30,199 nt of DNA from a virus, in IMG/VR virus record IMGVR_UViG_3300035660_001478, positions 1 to 30,199 of that record, one strand, 5' to 3'. Positions 12,956-20,801 of the stretch are shown in pieces. The notes under the pieces were generated by a model, which did not search any database, was not told the DNA's origin, and was given only the letters and a program-made list of their open reading frames with translations. The position numbers were made by a program, and so were the translations under genes. Position 1 is the first letter of the stretch; every line of letters starts with the position of its first letter.

Positions 12956-13665
12956 TAGCTTTAGACGCAATATCAAGCAAATTTGAACTTGGTTGGCACG
13001 ATACTCCATTGGTAAGCACTTGGAGTCATACCTGCACAGGTTCAAATTTAATACTTATTGTTGCGGTTCAAATCTTTCAAGATGTATCGGGGACAGGGAC
13101 GGTGACGGCGGCAACATACAACGGCGTGGCGATGACTAAAGTAATTGATAAATTAGTGGCCGGGACAACAATGTATACCGCTATTTACTATCTTTTAAAT
13201 CCTGATGCTGGCGCACATACAATTTCAATGACTGTGACGGGAGTTACTGATGATATTAAATACGAGGCATCGTCTTGGACTGGAGTCGGTGGAATTGATA
13301 ATAGCGCTTCAGCGGGAGGGGTCGATACTCCGGCAAGCGTGACTTTTTCAACCATAGCTGATAATTGCGAAGTCGTTGACTCAATTCTAAAATATGGAAT
13401 AAATGCGATCACTAAAGGAGCAAGCCAGACAGAAATAGCGAAGAATAATGCGACTTATTGTTCTGGAGGTTCAAGCTATTTAACTGCCTTAAAAACGCCC
13501 GCAGGTTCGGTAACGATGACTTGGACTTGGACGAGTGATTCAAATGACTGGTCGATATGCGCGGTTTCTCTATCTCCGTCAGGACCGGTTGTGTGTGATT
13601 TATGTCTTAAACCAAAAAAGGCAGTGACGAGACCTTATTCATTCACTCCTCAAATAGCAAGATAA
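12952..13665 (+). CDS. Adhesin-like beta-sandwich protein
   Basis: The 237-residue product contains a module often seen in metagenomic surface proteins: SWHT-type start (LVSTWSHTCTGSNLILIVAVQI), VTAATYNGVAMTKV, AIYYLLNPDAGAHTISMTV, and SSWTGVGG, ending in WTSDSNDWSICAVSLSPSG. After that come CDLCLKPKKAV and a short tail, possibly a metal-binding CxxC. It overlaps the small membrane-protein gene by four bases. I infer a role in binding host or cell-surface polymers; no catalytic motif is present. Confidence 0.55.
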   Translation: MIALDAISSKFELGWHDTPLVSTWSHTCTGSNLILIVAVQIFQDVSGTGTVTAATYNGVAMTKVIDKLVAGTTMYTAIYYLLNPDAGAHTISMTVTGVTDDIKYEASSWTGVGGIDNSASAGGVDTPASVTFSTIADNCEVVDSILKYGINAITKGASQTEIAKNNATYCSGGSSYLTALKTPAGSVTMTWTWTSDSNDWSICAVSLSPSGPVVCDLCLKPKKAVTRPYSFTPQIAR

Positions 13666-13666
13666 T

Positions 13667-14983
13667 ATGGCATTTCCAGCTTTTAGAAGTAAATCTTGGC
13701 AGATAAGCAGGGTTCAGGTAGTGACGACTTATTACCAGAGTTTGCCGGCGAGCGAAACTGCGGTCTGTTCTTTGTCAATAATAATGATCTGGGCGAAGAT
13801 TCTGGCGGCGACCGAAGCGGCGGTGGCCGGGATTTCAAAAGCGATGAGTTATTTCAGGAGTTTGATTGTGACGGAGGTCTCAAATATAACAATGAGTTTG
13901 GTTAAAACTTTTTATCGGATATTGAGTGTAGCGGAGGCAAGCATAGCCGGTTTGGTAAAAGGATTATTTAAAACCCTTCCGGTGGTAGAGAGTTCAGTCG
14001 TCAATTTAATAGCCGCTCTTTTTAAACAAATTACAATGAGCGTGGCCGAGGTTTCGGTGGCGGTTATTTCAAAAATAACAACTTTTTTCAAAACTTTTGC
14101 GGTCACGGAAGTGTCGGTGATCGCGATGTCTTTAGTCAAGACGTTTTATCGGGTGCTTTCGGTAGTAGAGAGTTCAATTGCTAGCTTGATAAAAGGAATG
14201 TCCAAAACTTTGTCGGTGATAGAGAGTTCGGTTGTCAGTTTGATAAAAGGAATGTTTCGGACTTTGTCAGTGGTGGAAAGTTCGGTGGCGGCGATTTCTA
14301 AAATTATTGGGAAAGTTTTATCAGTCATAGAATCGTCAATTGTTTCTTTAAGTAAGATAGGTTCATTTTTTAAGACTTTGGCGGCAACAGAAATAAGTGC
14401 GCCGAGTCTGGGGGAGATAACGAGTTATTTCAGAAGTCTGGCGGTGGTGGAAAGCAGTATTGCGGAATTAAGCAAAGTAGCATCATTTTTTAAAAATCTA
14501 ATAGTGACTGAGATCTCGGTGCCGGCGATGGATTTGATTAAGACTTTTTACAGGATACTTTCAGCGACAGCAACCGGAGTGGCAAGTCTGATAGCACAAT
14601 TAGTGGGAGTGATAATCCATTATGTCGCTTTGGTGGCGACGGAGATCTCGGTGGCGACGATCGGGCTGGCAAAGACATTTTCTCAGATGTTGAGTGCGGT
14701 TGAGAGTAGTGTCGCTTCCCTGATCAAGGCATTTTCCATAAAGATAGCGATGTCAGTGACGGAAATTTCGGTGGCCGTGATGGGGAGGCTGAAGTTTGTA
14801 GGATACGCGGCCAAGCAGTTCATCCTGAAGCTGGTCTACTACGTCGGGTCAAAGGTTGTGCAGTTGTTCGGAATGAGTTTTGCCATAAAAGACGCAGTGA
14901 AGAATTTCACCCTGAAGGGGTTTGGGACGAGTTATATCTTAAAAAGCAAAATAGAGGATAAAACAATTAAATACAAAATATGA
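13667..14983 (+). CDS. Long repeat protein of about nineteen 18-20-residue units
   Basis: Nearly the whole 438-residue protein is built from units with the pattern [TIVS]L.V.ESSVxSLIKxxFx, for example TLSVVESSVAAISK and VLSVIESSIVSLSK. About nineteen copies cover residues 24-380. The remaining tail (about 380-438) is basic and non-repetitive. The repeats are hydrophobic with a near-invariant Glu, and look distantly like the SxTESxxxSDS repeats of phage and archaeal fibre proteins. The regular spacing suggests a beta-solenoid or long fibre. The internal DNA repetition makes recombination and length change likely. Function unknown, probably a structural fibre. Confidence 0.6.
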   Translation: MAFPAFRSKSWQISRVQVVTTYYQSLPASETAVCSLSIIMIWAKILAATEAAVAGISKAMSYFRSLIVTEVSNITMSLVKTFYRILSVAEASIAGLVKGLFKTLPVVESSVVNLIAALFKQITMSVAEVSVAVISKITTFFKTFAVTEVSVIAMSLVKTFYRVLSVVESSIASLIKGMSKTLSVIESSVVSLIKGMFRTLSVVESSVAAISKIIGKVLSVIESSIVSLSKIGSFFKTLAATEISAPSLGEITSYFRSLAVVESSIAELSKVASFFKNLIVTEISVPAMDLIKTFYRILSATATGVASLIAQLVGVIIHYVALVATEISVATIGLAKTFSQMLSAVESSVASLIKAFSIKIAMSVTEISVAVMGRLKFVGYAAKQFILKLVYYVGSKVVQLFGMSFAIKDAVKNFTLKGFGTSYILKSKIEDKTIKYKI

Positions 14984-15306
14984 CGGAAATAAAAGTTGTA
15001 AAAAGCGATAAGGGATACGATCTCAATTTCACCCTGCAGAAGTCGGACGGGACCGCGCTCGATCTGACCGGGGCGACTCTGCTGTTGAAGGTGCAGAAAT
15101 ACGACGCCAGTGCAGTCAAGTTTTCGGGGTCGATGGCGATTACCAACCCACCGGGGACGGACGGAAAGTGCAAATACACGGTGCAGGCGACGGATTTCGA
15201 TGTGGCCGGGAAGTATAACGGAGAGATCGAGGTCAGTTACGGGACGAGTCAAATACTGACTTTCACTGATATTTTAATTGAAGTTTTAGAGGAATTGCCA
15301 AAATAA
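14980..15306 (+). CDS. BppU-like N-terminal domain protein
   Basis: The 108-residue product matches the N-terminal domain of phage baseplate upper proteins (DUF2479/BppU): GYDLNFTLQKSDGTALDLTGAT, LLLKVQKYD, and AGKYNGEIEVSY, ending in a FTDILIEVLEE strand. This domain usually anchors larger receptor-binding or fibre proteins to the virion. Here it stands alone. It overlaps the repeat protein by four bases (ATGA), suggesting the two are made together and may form one fibre. Confidence 0.7.
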   Translation: MTEIKVVKSDKGYDLNFTLQKSDGTALDLTGATLLLKVQKYDASAVKFSGSMAITNPPGTDGKCKYTVQATDFDVAGKYNGEIEVSYGTSQILTFTDILIEVLEELPK

Positions 15307-15307
15307 A

Positions 15308-15409
15308 ATGAAAAAAGGTCGAAGAAAACAAAGCACGCGGAAGCGTGAAAATCCGCAGGCAAGCAGAGATTCAGGGGCTTTTTGCGTGCAATTAAATAAT
15401 AGCAAATAA
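15308..15409 (+). CDS. Possible very small basic protein
   Basis: ATG 15308 follows the recurring AAAATAAAATG leader and opens 33 codons up to TAA 15407, just before the protease gene. The product starts MKKGRRKQSTRKRENPQ and has no recognisable fold. The DNA also holds hairpins: CACGC(GGAA)GCGTG at about 15335-15348 and GCGGA/TCCGC. These may mean that the segment is a structured RNA rather than a gene. Confidence 0.3.
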   Translation: MKKGRRKQSTRKRENPQASRDSGAFCVQLNNSK

Positions 15410-15412
15410 AAA

Positions 15413-16645
15413 ATGGAATTAAAAACTACTTTTCAAAAATTAAGCGAGGAAATCAAAAGCAAGATTTCAGAGCAACTGAAGACTAAGGAGGTTCAGGAGA
15501 TGGTCGCCAAGATCAAGGACGCCCAGGATTCGGGCAGGTTCGAGGTTGTCATCTCGACCGGCGACGTGGACAGGATGGGAGAGGTTATAAATCCGGCCGG
15601 CTGGGACCTGGAATTTTACAAGATGAACCCGGTTGTCTTGTGGGCGCACGACTACATGTCTCTGCCCATAGGCATAACCGAAAGCATCGAGATAAAGGAT
15701 GGGAAGCTGGTGGCTACGGGCAAGTTTGCTCCGGCAGACGCCAACCTTTTGGCCCAACAGGTCAGGAAACTTTACGATCTGGGGATGCAAAGGGCGACTT
15801 CGGTAGGGTATCTGGAGAAGGAAAGGAAAGACAACAACATCTCAAAGGCGGAATTATTGGAATGGTCTTTTGTGTCGGTGCCGGCTAATCCTTTTGCTCT
15901 ATCAACTTTAAGACAATCAGGAATTGATACTGAAGTTATGATCACAAAAGGAATAATTGTGCCGGTTAAGGCAGAGCCGAAAGAAGGAGATCCCTGCACG
16001 ATGGATGATGGGAGCGATGGAGTGATGAAGCCGAACGACAATGGCGAGCTGGTCTGCACGCCGAAAGAAGGAGCGAAACCTGCGCCGGAGACTGAAGGTG
16101 ATTACATCATTATCAGGGTTAAGGATCCTGACTATTTTGATCCAGATTCTTTCAGGACTATAGAGATTTCGGCCGATGAGGGAATCAAAGCAACCATCGG
16201 ATGTAAGAAAGGGGAATATGAGGACGGAAAATGCCAGATAGGAACCGAAGTGCAGAGGTATCTCTTTGACAAGGAGAAATGGACTCTGGAAAAGGCAGAG
16301 GCCTGGGTCAAGGATCACGAGAAATCAGCAAAGCAGGATGAAGGAGATCTGGCGGCGAAGATCGGGGCCGAGTTGACGCAGATGCAGTCGGAAATCGATG
16401 CGGCGATCATAGCGCACACGAAAAACATAATTGGTTTGTTGAGTCAAAAACAAAATGCCATCTTGGAGGGTAAAAAGCTCCAGGGTGACAAGCCCGGGGA
16501 TGGGGCGAATCTTGGTCGAGAACCTGCAGGGTTGAAAGAACTGGAGGAATTTATAATCCTCCGGACGATCTTGCAGAAAGCAGACATAGCTCTTGAGGAC
16601 GGATTGAAAAGATTAAAGGAAAGAATCCGATCCTCAAGTAATTAA
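15413..16645 (+). CDS. HK97-type prohead protease with scaffold-like C-terminus
   Basis: Residues about 40-170 match prohead protease family U35/S78: GRFEVVISTGDVDRMGEVI, WAHD with catalytic His79, ATSVGY with Ser130, and LLEWSFVSVPANP with Glu150. The protein (410 residues) is roughly twice the usual length. The middle has a TMDDGSDGVM segment, and the C-terminal 100 residues form charged helices (LTQMQSEIDAAIIAH, LKELEEFIILRTI) that could act as an internal scaffold, as the protease-scaffold fusions of other phages do. It matures the capsid encoded next. Confidence 0.88.
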   Translation: MELKTTFQKLSEEIKSKISEQLKTKEVQEMVAKIKDAQDSGRFEVVISTGDVDRMGEVINPAGWDLEFYKMNPVVLWAHDYMSLPIGITESIEIKDGKLVATGKFAPADANLLAQQVRKLYDLGMQRATSVGYLEKERKDNNISKAELLEWSFVSVPANPFALSTLRQSGIDTEVMITKGIIVPVKAEPKEGDPCTMDDGSDGVMKPNDNGELVCTPKEGAKPAPETEGDYIIIRVKDPDYFDPDSFRTIEISADEGIKATIGCKKGEYEDGKCQIGTEVQRYLFDKEKWTLEKAEAWVKDHEKSAKQDEGDLAAKIGAELTQMQSEIDAAIIAHTKNIIGLLSQKQNAILEGKKLQGDKPGDGANLGREPAGLKELEEFIILRTILQKADIALEDGLKRLKERIRSSSN

Positions 16646-16654
16646 GTAATTAAA

Positions 16655-17842
16655 ATGGACGAAAAAACTTTAGAAGAGTTGGAAAAAAGATTCACCAATG
16701 TTGTTGATAAGGTTTTCGAGGAAAAGATGAAAGTTGTTGTTGGAGAGGTGGCCGCCCAGGAGACCAGAAAAATCGTTGAGCAGATGAGGGTCGAAAGGCT
16801 CTTGTTTGGCCAGGACAGATCCGGTCTTTCTGAGGAGCAGAAGTTGAAGTTTGTCGACACGGTCAAGGCCGCTTTGGGAGCGAGAACCAAGGCCAACGAG
16901 GCCCTGATCGAGGAGCAGGACAACCGAGGAGGTTATCTTGTAGCCAAAGAAGTGGCTGATGCCATTTTGAGGATAGCAGCTTCAGTGGGTCTGGTTCTGA
17001 GTCAGTGCCAGAAATGGCCGATGAAGACAGACGAGCTTGGAATTCCGGCTTACACCGGTTCCTTCTTGGAAGGCGAATACCTTAGCGTTGATGCGGCTGG
17101 TTCCGTCACTGGAGTCACCTTCACGCAGGCGAGACTGATTGTCAAGAAATGGCAGTTGGCCTTTGCGGTCGGGAACGACCTCTTGGCTGATGCCGGAGTT
17201 AACTTGGCTGACTGGTTGCTGGCTTTGGGAGCTGAGGCTCTGGCTAACAGAATTGATAAGGAAGGTTTGGCTGGGACTGGTGCGCCTTTTGTCGGGGTAA
17301 TCAACGAAAGCGGTTGCACCACTTTCACGATGCCCTCGGGAGAAACAGGGTTTGATAAGTTCAGTCCTGTGGCTGATGCGGCCGATGTGATTGGTAATGT
17401 GGAGGAATCTATTTTGGATGGATGTGGATGGATGTTCAACCGAACTGTCTGGGCGAAAATCAGGCAGGCGAAGGACGCGGCCAATGCTTACATCTTAGCC
17501 GGGGCTGGCGCGATCACCAACGATATTTTGGCGGCTTTTGCCGGGAAGATTGGAGGCGCTAAGCCTGTCGGTGCGATGGCCGGATACCCGGTCTTCACTT
17601 GTAAGCACTTACCTGGGATGACTGCTTCGGCAGTTAGCACGATCTTCGGCATCTTCGGGAACCTGAAGGCTTTGAATTACGGAGACAAGGGTGAACTGAG
17701 GGTTGGCCAGTATCAGTCTGGCAGCTTTGGCGGAAAGGAAATCGCCTTGGCTGATCAGACCGGATTGGTCTACAAGCACAGACACGCTTTGGTGATTGGT
17801 TTGCCAGCGGCTTTTGTCAACATCAAGACCGCGGCTTCCTAA
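16655..17842 (+). CDS. HK97-fold major capsid protein
   Basis: The 395-residue protein has a coiled, charged N-terminal region of about 90 residues (a delta-domain, probably removed by the upstream protease), then the HK97 capsid fold: ADAILRIAASVGLVLSQC, GIPAYTGSFLEGEYLSVDA, FAVGNDLLADAGVNLADWLL, then GYPVFTCKHLP and FGIFGNLKALNYGDKGEL. Its length and position right after the protease fit. It forms the head shell. A hairpin follows the gene. Confidence 0.9.
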   Translation: MDEKTLEELEKRFTNVVDKVFEEKMKVVVGEVAAQETRKIVEQMRVERLLFGQDRSGLSEEQKLKFVDTVKAALGARTKANEALIEEQDNRGGYLVAKEVADAILRIAASVGLVLSQCQKWPMKTDELGIPAYTGSFLEGEYLSVDAAGSVTGVTFTQARLIVKKWQLAFAVGNDLLADAGVNLADWLLALGAEALANRIDKEGLAGTGAPFVGVINESGCTTFTMPSGETGFDKFSPVADAADVIGNVEESILDGCGWMFNRTVWAKIRQAKDAANAYILAGAGAITNDILAAFAGKIGGAKPVGAMAGYPVFTCKHLPGMTASAVSTIFGIFGNLKALNYGDKGELRVGQYQSGSFGGKEIALADQTGLVYKHRHALVIGLPAAFVNIKTAAS

Positions 17843-17865
17843 AGCTGAATGAGTAAAGATTTTTG

Positions 17866-17896
17866 AACTGAGGATCGCTCCCCCGATTTCTCAGTT
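17866..17896 (+). other. Hairpin after the capsid gene
   Basis: AACTGAG at 17866-17872 pairs with CTCAGTT at 17890-17896, and an inner ATCG/CGAT pairing extends it around a CTCCCC loop. T-rich sequence follows only about 14 bases later, so a true terminator is uncertain. It may stabilise capsid mRNA or reduce transcription into downstream genes. Confidence 0.5.
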
Positions 17897-17943
17897 TCAA
17901 GGTCGAGCAGTTTAATTTTTGAAAGGTAATTTTTATCAATCAA

Positions 17944-18156
17944 ATGGAAAAGAAAAAATTCAAAGTGTTAAAACCTATCGGATATTACGGAAGAAAGGAA
18001 GCGGGAGAAATTGTTGAAATGTTTGACGATGAGTTTAAAGCTTTTGGCACTGAGTATTTGGAGCCAGTTATCGAGTCTGCGACCGCAGGCGAGAAAAAGG
18101 TCGAGGCTGGTTCGGCTGTCAAGCCCCAAAAGCGAGGAAGGAAACCTAAGAAATAA
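17944..18156 (+). CDS. Small hypothetical head protein
   Basis: The 70-residue product has a compact N-terminal part (KFKVLKPIGYYGRKEAGEIVEM) resembling a small SH3-like fold, an alanine/glutamate linker and a basic AT-hook-like tail (KRGRKPKK). Similar small proteins often follow major capsid genes in siphoviruses. The ATG is preceded by GAAAGG 16-22 bases upstream, too distant to be a typical Shine-Dalgarno sequence. A role in DNA contact or head decoration is possible but not shown. Confidence 0.5.
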   Translation: MEKKKFKVLKPIGYYGRKEAGEIVEMFDDEFKAFGTEYLEPVIESATAGEKKVEAGSAVKPQKRGRKPKK

Positions 18157-18168
18157 ATAATTAGGTTT
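18142..18168 (+). other. Hairpin spanning the stop codon of the preceding gene
   Basis: AAACCTAA at 18142-18149 is the exact reverse complement of TTAGGTTT at 18161-18168. The 11-base loop contains the TAA stop of the small head protein. The next gene starts 12 bases later in the AAAATAAAATG context. It may limit coupled translation or be incidental. Confidence 0.35.
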
Positions 18169-18179
18169 CTAAAAATAAA

Positions 18180-18593
18180 ATGAGAAGCGTTTATGATGCG
18201 ATTTTAAACAAAATCGCTTTAGACCCTGTCGCGGCAAGTTCTGTGCAGACAGGAGGTGCGATTGATACGAAGGGATACAACTCTTGTGTCTTTGTGATTC
18301 AGAATGGTGTGGCGACTGGGACGCCGACGAGCTACACCGTCGATGCGAAGCTTCAGGAGAGCGACGCCTCGGGTTCAGGTTTTGCTGATGTCACCGGATA
18401 CACCATCACTCAGATCACCGCTGACAGCAAAATAGCGACTCTGAGAGTCGAGGGTTTGGGAACTTCAAGAAAGAGATATTTGAAAGTGCTTGTGACCCCT
18501 GCTATGACAGGAGGTTCGTCTCCCAAGGCCCTGATCGGTTCTGTCTGCTGCTTAGGTAGAGCTTATAAGTTGCCGGTTGGAAACACACCATAA
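18180..18593 (+). CDS. Probable head decoration protein
   Basis: The 137-residue protein is beta-rich, with VYDAILNKIALDPVAAS at the start, YNSCVFVIQNGVATGTP, SYTVDAKLQESDASG, and RYLKVLVTPAMTGG. This pattern is common for small proteins encoded after major capsid genes, some of which decorate or stabilise the head. I base the call mainly on position and fold type, not on a diagnostic motif. Confidence 0.55.
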   Translation: MRSVYDAILNKIALDPVAASSVQTGGAIDTKGYNSCVFVIQNGVATGTPTSYTVDAKLQESDASGSGFADVTGYTITQITADSKIATLRVEGLGTSRKRYLKVLVTPAMTGGSSPKALIGSVCCLGRAYKLPVGNTP

Positions 18594-18725
18594 TTCTTTG
18601 ACTGATGCCCTCCTTGCTTGTGGCTTGCGGGGGCAAAGCCAGAGAGGTATCAATCATTGGCTCTGGGGTCGAAAGCTGTCCCACGGGGCAACCCGCGGGT
18701 CAAATTAAGGGTAAAAAGTTGAATT
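18594..18725 (+). other. GC-rich structured intergenic segment with GNRA-capped hairpin
   Basis: The segment holds two strong stems. GGCTTGC (18622-18628) pairs with GCAAAGCC (18633-18640), leaving one bulged A, flanked by CCTC/GAGG. CCCACGGG (18680-18687) and CCCGCGGG (18692-18699) pair at seven of eight positions around a GCAA tetraloop. An overlapping ORF from 18605 gives a protein-unlike product and overlaps the connector gene, so I read this as structured RNA or mRNA leader. Confidence 0.45.
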
Positions 18726-19358
18726 ATGACAAAAACTGTTGGCTGGGCATTAACAACCCTGGAAAGGGTGAAGGCTCGCCTGGGCATAAAGGAGACTGGT
18801 TTTGACATCCTGATCGAGCAGTTGATAAATAGTATTACCGATTGGATTGAGGGACAATGCGGAGGAAGAAGATTCAAAAAAACGACCTACACCAACGAGA
18901 TCCACGACGGCTCGCAGCCTGCGGCAATAGGAGAAGGCAAAAAAAGGTTTCTGTTGCTGAAGCATGCGCCTATCACGGCCCTGACTTCTTTCCAATATAA
19001 CGGCGGAACGATCGGCTCGCCATCTTGGACGAATTTCAGCACGGAAGAATATCAATTACTTGATAAGGAGGGAATGATTTATATTCTGGGAACTTTGCCG
19101 AGGGGTTTCAGAAACATCAGGGCTACTTATGACGCTGGATTTCTTATTGATTTCGCGAACGAGACGGACACGGTAAAACACAATCTGCCTTTTGATCTCT
19201 CCAACCTGGCCGAAAGATTGGTTGTTAAGGAGTTCAAGAGAAGGGAGGAGATTGGAAAATCGGGAGAGTCGCAGGGCGACGCGACTGTCAGCTTCTTTGA
19301 TCATCTCGAGGAGGAGGACAAGGCGGTGCTGGCGAGATATAACAGAATCATTTTTTAA
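18726..19358 (+). CDS. HK97 gp6-like head-tail connector
   Basis: The 210-residue protein resembles HK97 gp6-family adaptors: the N-terminal helices (LTTLERVKARLGIKE, ILIEQLINSITDWIEGQCG) are followed by a strand region (KKTTYTNEIHDG, RFLLLKHAPITALTSF) and C-terminal helices (LSNLAERLVVKEFKRREEIG). Such proteins form a ring between the portal and the tail. Its place after the capsid genes and before the gp10-like protein matches the standard siphovirus order. Confidence 0.75.
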   Translation: MTKTVGWALTTLERVKARLGIKETGFDILIEQLINSITDWIEGQCGGRRFKKTTYTNEIHDGSQPAAIGEGKKRFLLLKHAPITALTSFQYNGGTIGSPSWTNFSTEEYQLLDKEGMIYILGTLPRGFRNIRATYDAGFLIDFANETDTVKHNLPFDLSNLAERLVVKEFKRREEIGKSGESQGDATVSFFDHLEEEDKAVLARYNRIIF

Positions 19359-19362
19359 AAGC

Positions 19363-19914
19363 ATGCCGACGGGAATTTATTTACATAGATCTGGCTGGCG
19401 ACATTCTGAAGAAACAAAGAAAAGAATGAGCGAAGCCCATATAGGGAAAATTGGTGTTCTTTCGATGTTAGGTAAAAAACATTCGGAAGAGACAAAAAGA
19501 AAAATGAGTGAAATTCATAAAAGAATTGGATCTCCTTGGTTAATAGGACGGCATCTTTCCGAAGAACAAAAAAAGAAAATAAGTGAAGGAGCGAAAAGAG
19601 TCGGGAATGGAAAATGGATGTTAGGAAGAACATTACCAGAAGAAGTCAAATTAAAAATAAAGGAATCACTGCCGAAAGGAGAAGAACATCATTACTGGAT
19701 GGGAGAAAAAGTAAGTTATCGGGCATTACATAGTTGGGTTCATAGATGGCTTGGTTCGCCTAAAAAATGTATTTTTTGCGGGAAAGAAAAAACAACTCCC
19801 AAAAGCATTCATTGGGCGAATAAAAGTGGTGAATATAAAAGAAGTTTAGATGATTGGATTCAGCTTTGCGCAAAATGTCATAAAGAATATGATTTAAATT
19901 TATGTCAAATATAG
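19363..19914 (+). CDS. NUMOD3-containing homing endonuclease
   Basis: The 183-residue product begins with repeated NUMOD3 DNA-binding units (HSEETKKRMSEAH, HSEETKRKMSEIH, LSEEQKKKISEG, LPEEVKLKIKES), each a short helix-turn. The C-terminal part has two CxxC pairs (CIFCGKEK, CAKCHKEY) with conserved His/Trp residues of an HNH-like nuclease (ALHSWVHRWLG, SIHWANKSG). The gene is AT-rich, starts four bases after the connector gene and overlaps the gp10-like gene by 13 bases. It is a mobile gene lodged at the connector junction. Confidence 0.82.
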   Translation: MPTGIYLHRSGWRHSEETKKRMSEAHIGKIGVLSMLGKKHSEETKRKMSEIHKRIGSPWLIGRHLSEEQKKKISEGAKRVGNGKWMLGRTLPEEVKLKIKESLPKGEEHHYWMGEKVSYRALHSWVHRWLGSPKKCIFCGKEKTTPKSIHWANKSGEYKRSLDDWIQLCAKCHKEYDLNLCQI

Positions 19915-20357
19915 TTGAAGTCGAAATACCTAATCTTCGGGAGTTGCTTTTCAACCTGAGAAGGTATCCGGCGATAGCCGAGAAGTGGTTGCAAAAAGCA
20001 ATCGTGGCTTCGGGGGCTGAGTTGCACAAGGCGGCTAACAGAGGAAACGTGCCCTGGAGGACCGGCAGACTGGTGCAGAGTTTCCAGGTGGCGATTGGAA
20101 GACTGTTCGCGAGGGTTTGGCCGACAGCCAATTATGCGATCTATGTCGAAGAAGGAACGAAGCCGCACCTCATATTTCCCAGAATAAAAAGGGCTCTCTA
20201 CTGGGAAGGAGCCGAACATCCGGTGATGAGGGTTCAGCATCCGGGGACTAAGGCGAACAGGTTTTTGGAGAGGATGGTGCAGGCCAGTCAGCCCGGAATA
20301 GAGAAGCACTTCAAGGATGCCGGAGACGAGATAACAAAAGAAATAGCAAAAATATGA
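19902..20357 (+). CDS. HK97 gp10-like head-tail or tail completion protein
   Basis: The 151-residue protein matches the HK97-gp10_like family: VPWRTGRLVQSFQV, YAIYVEEGTKPH, and HPGTKANRFLERMVQASQPGIEKHF, where the P.RTG.L and Y...E.GT motifs are typical. It functions at the head-tail or tail completion stage. It shares 13 bases with the upstream mobile gene and has an ATGA overlap with the next gene. Confidence 0.82.
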   Translation: MSNIVEVEIPNLRELLFNLRRYPAIAEKWLQKAIVASGAELHKAANRGNVPWRTGRLVQSFQVAIGRLFARVWPTANYAIYVEEGTKPHLIFPRIKRALYWEGAEHPVMRVQHPGTKANRFLERMVQASQPGIEKHFKDAGDEITKEIAKI

Positions 20358-20794
20358 GCGATGTATTTAATTCAATTCACGATGCGATAGAGGACAAATT
20401 AGGAACATTGAAGACCGATACTTTGAAAGAAGTTTACGGCTACAAACTGGATCCTTTGGAATTCGAGTTTGCCGACTTTCCGGTTGCGGTGATGGTGGAA
20501 TCGGGAAACGATTCTGATTATTTGTCAACGAAAGAAAATATGCGCGTCTATCCTTTTGAGATCTACATTTTTCAGGAAGTCGAGAAGGCAGGGGGAATGA
20601 AGGAGGCCTATGAGATCTTAAGGAGCACGGTCATCGCGATCTTGGATACTTTTGATAATTATCAGGACTTAGGGGGAGCGGCCGACTGGGTCGAGCCGGC
20701 CATGAGCGGATTCTTGGACTTTCCGAGAAAAAACAAAACGATGGCCACGGCCATCATCACCCTGAAAGTTCACAAGGTAAAAACCTTGCAGTAA
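20354..20794 (+). CDS. Probable tail terminator protein
   Basis: The 146-residue product has a helix-strand pattern (FNSIHDAIEDKLG; FPVAVMVESGNDSDYLST; MRVYPFEIYIFQEVE; EAYEILRSTVIAILD) close to tail terminator proteins of the gpU/HK97 gp11 type. Position between the gp10-like gene and the tail tube gene fits. The call rests on order and secondary-structure pattern rather than a named motif. ATGA coupling ties it to the previous gene. Confidence 0.6.
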   Translation: MSDVFNSIHDAIEDKLGTLKTDTLKEVYGYKLDPLEFEFADFPVAVMVESGNDSDYLSTKENMRVYPFEIYIFQEVEKAGGMKEAYEILRSTVIAILDTFDNYQDLGGAADWVEPAMSGFLDFPRKNKTMATAIITLKVHKVKTLQ

Positions 20795-20801
20795 TAAATT
20801 T

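Noticed and set aside
18605-18805. Plus-strand open frame of 66 codons before the connector gene
   Set aside because: The product is Gly/Pro/Cys-rich without fold-like pattern and overlaps the connector gene by 80 bases; the DNA is better explained by hairpins.
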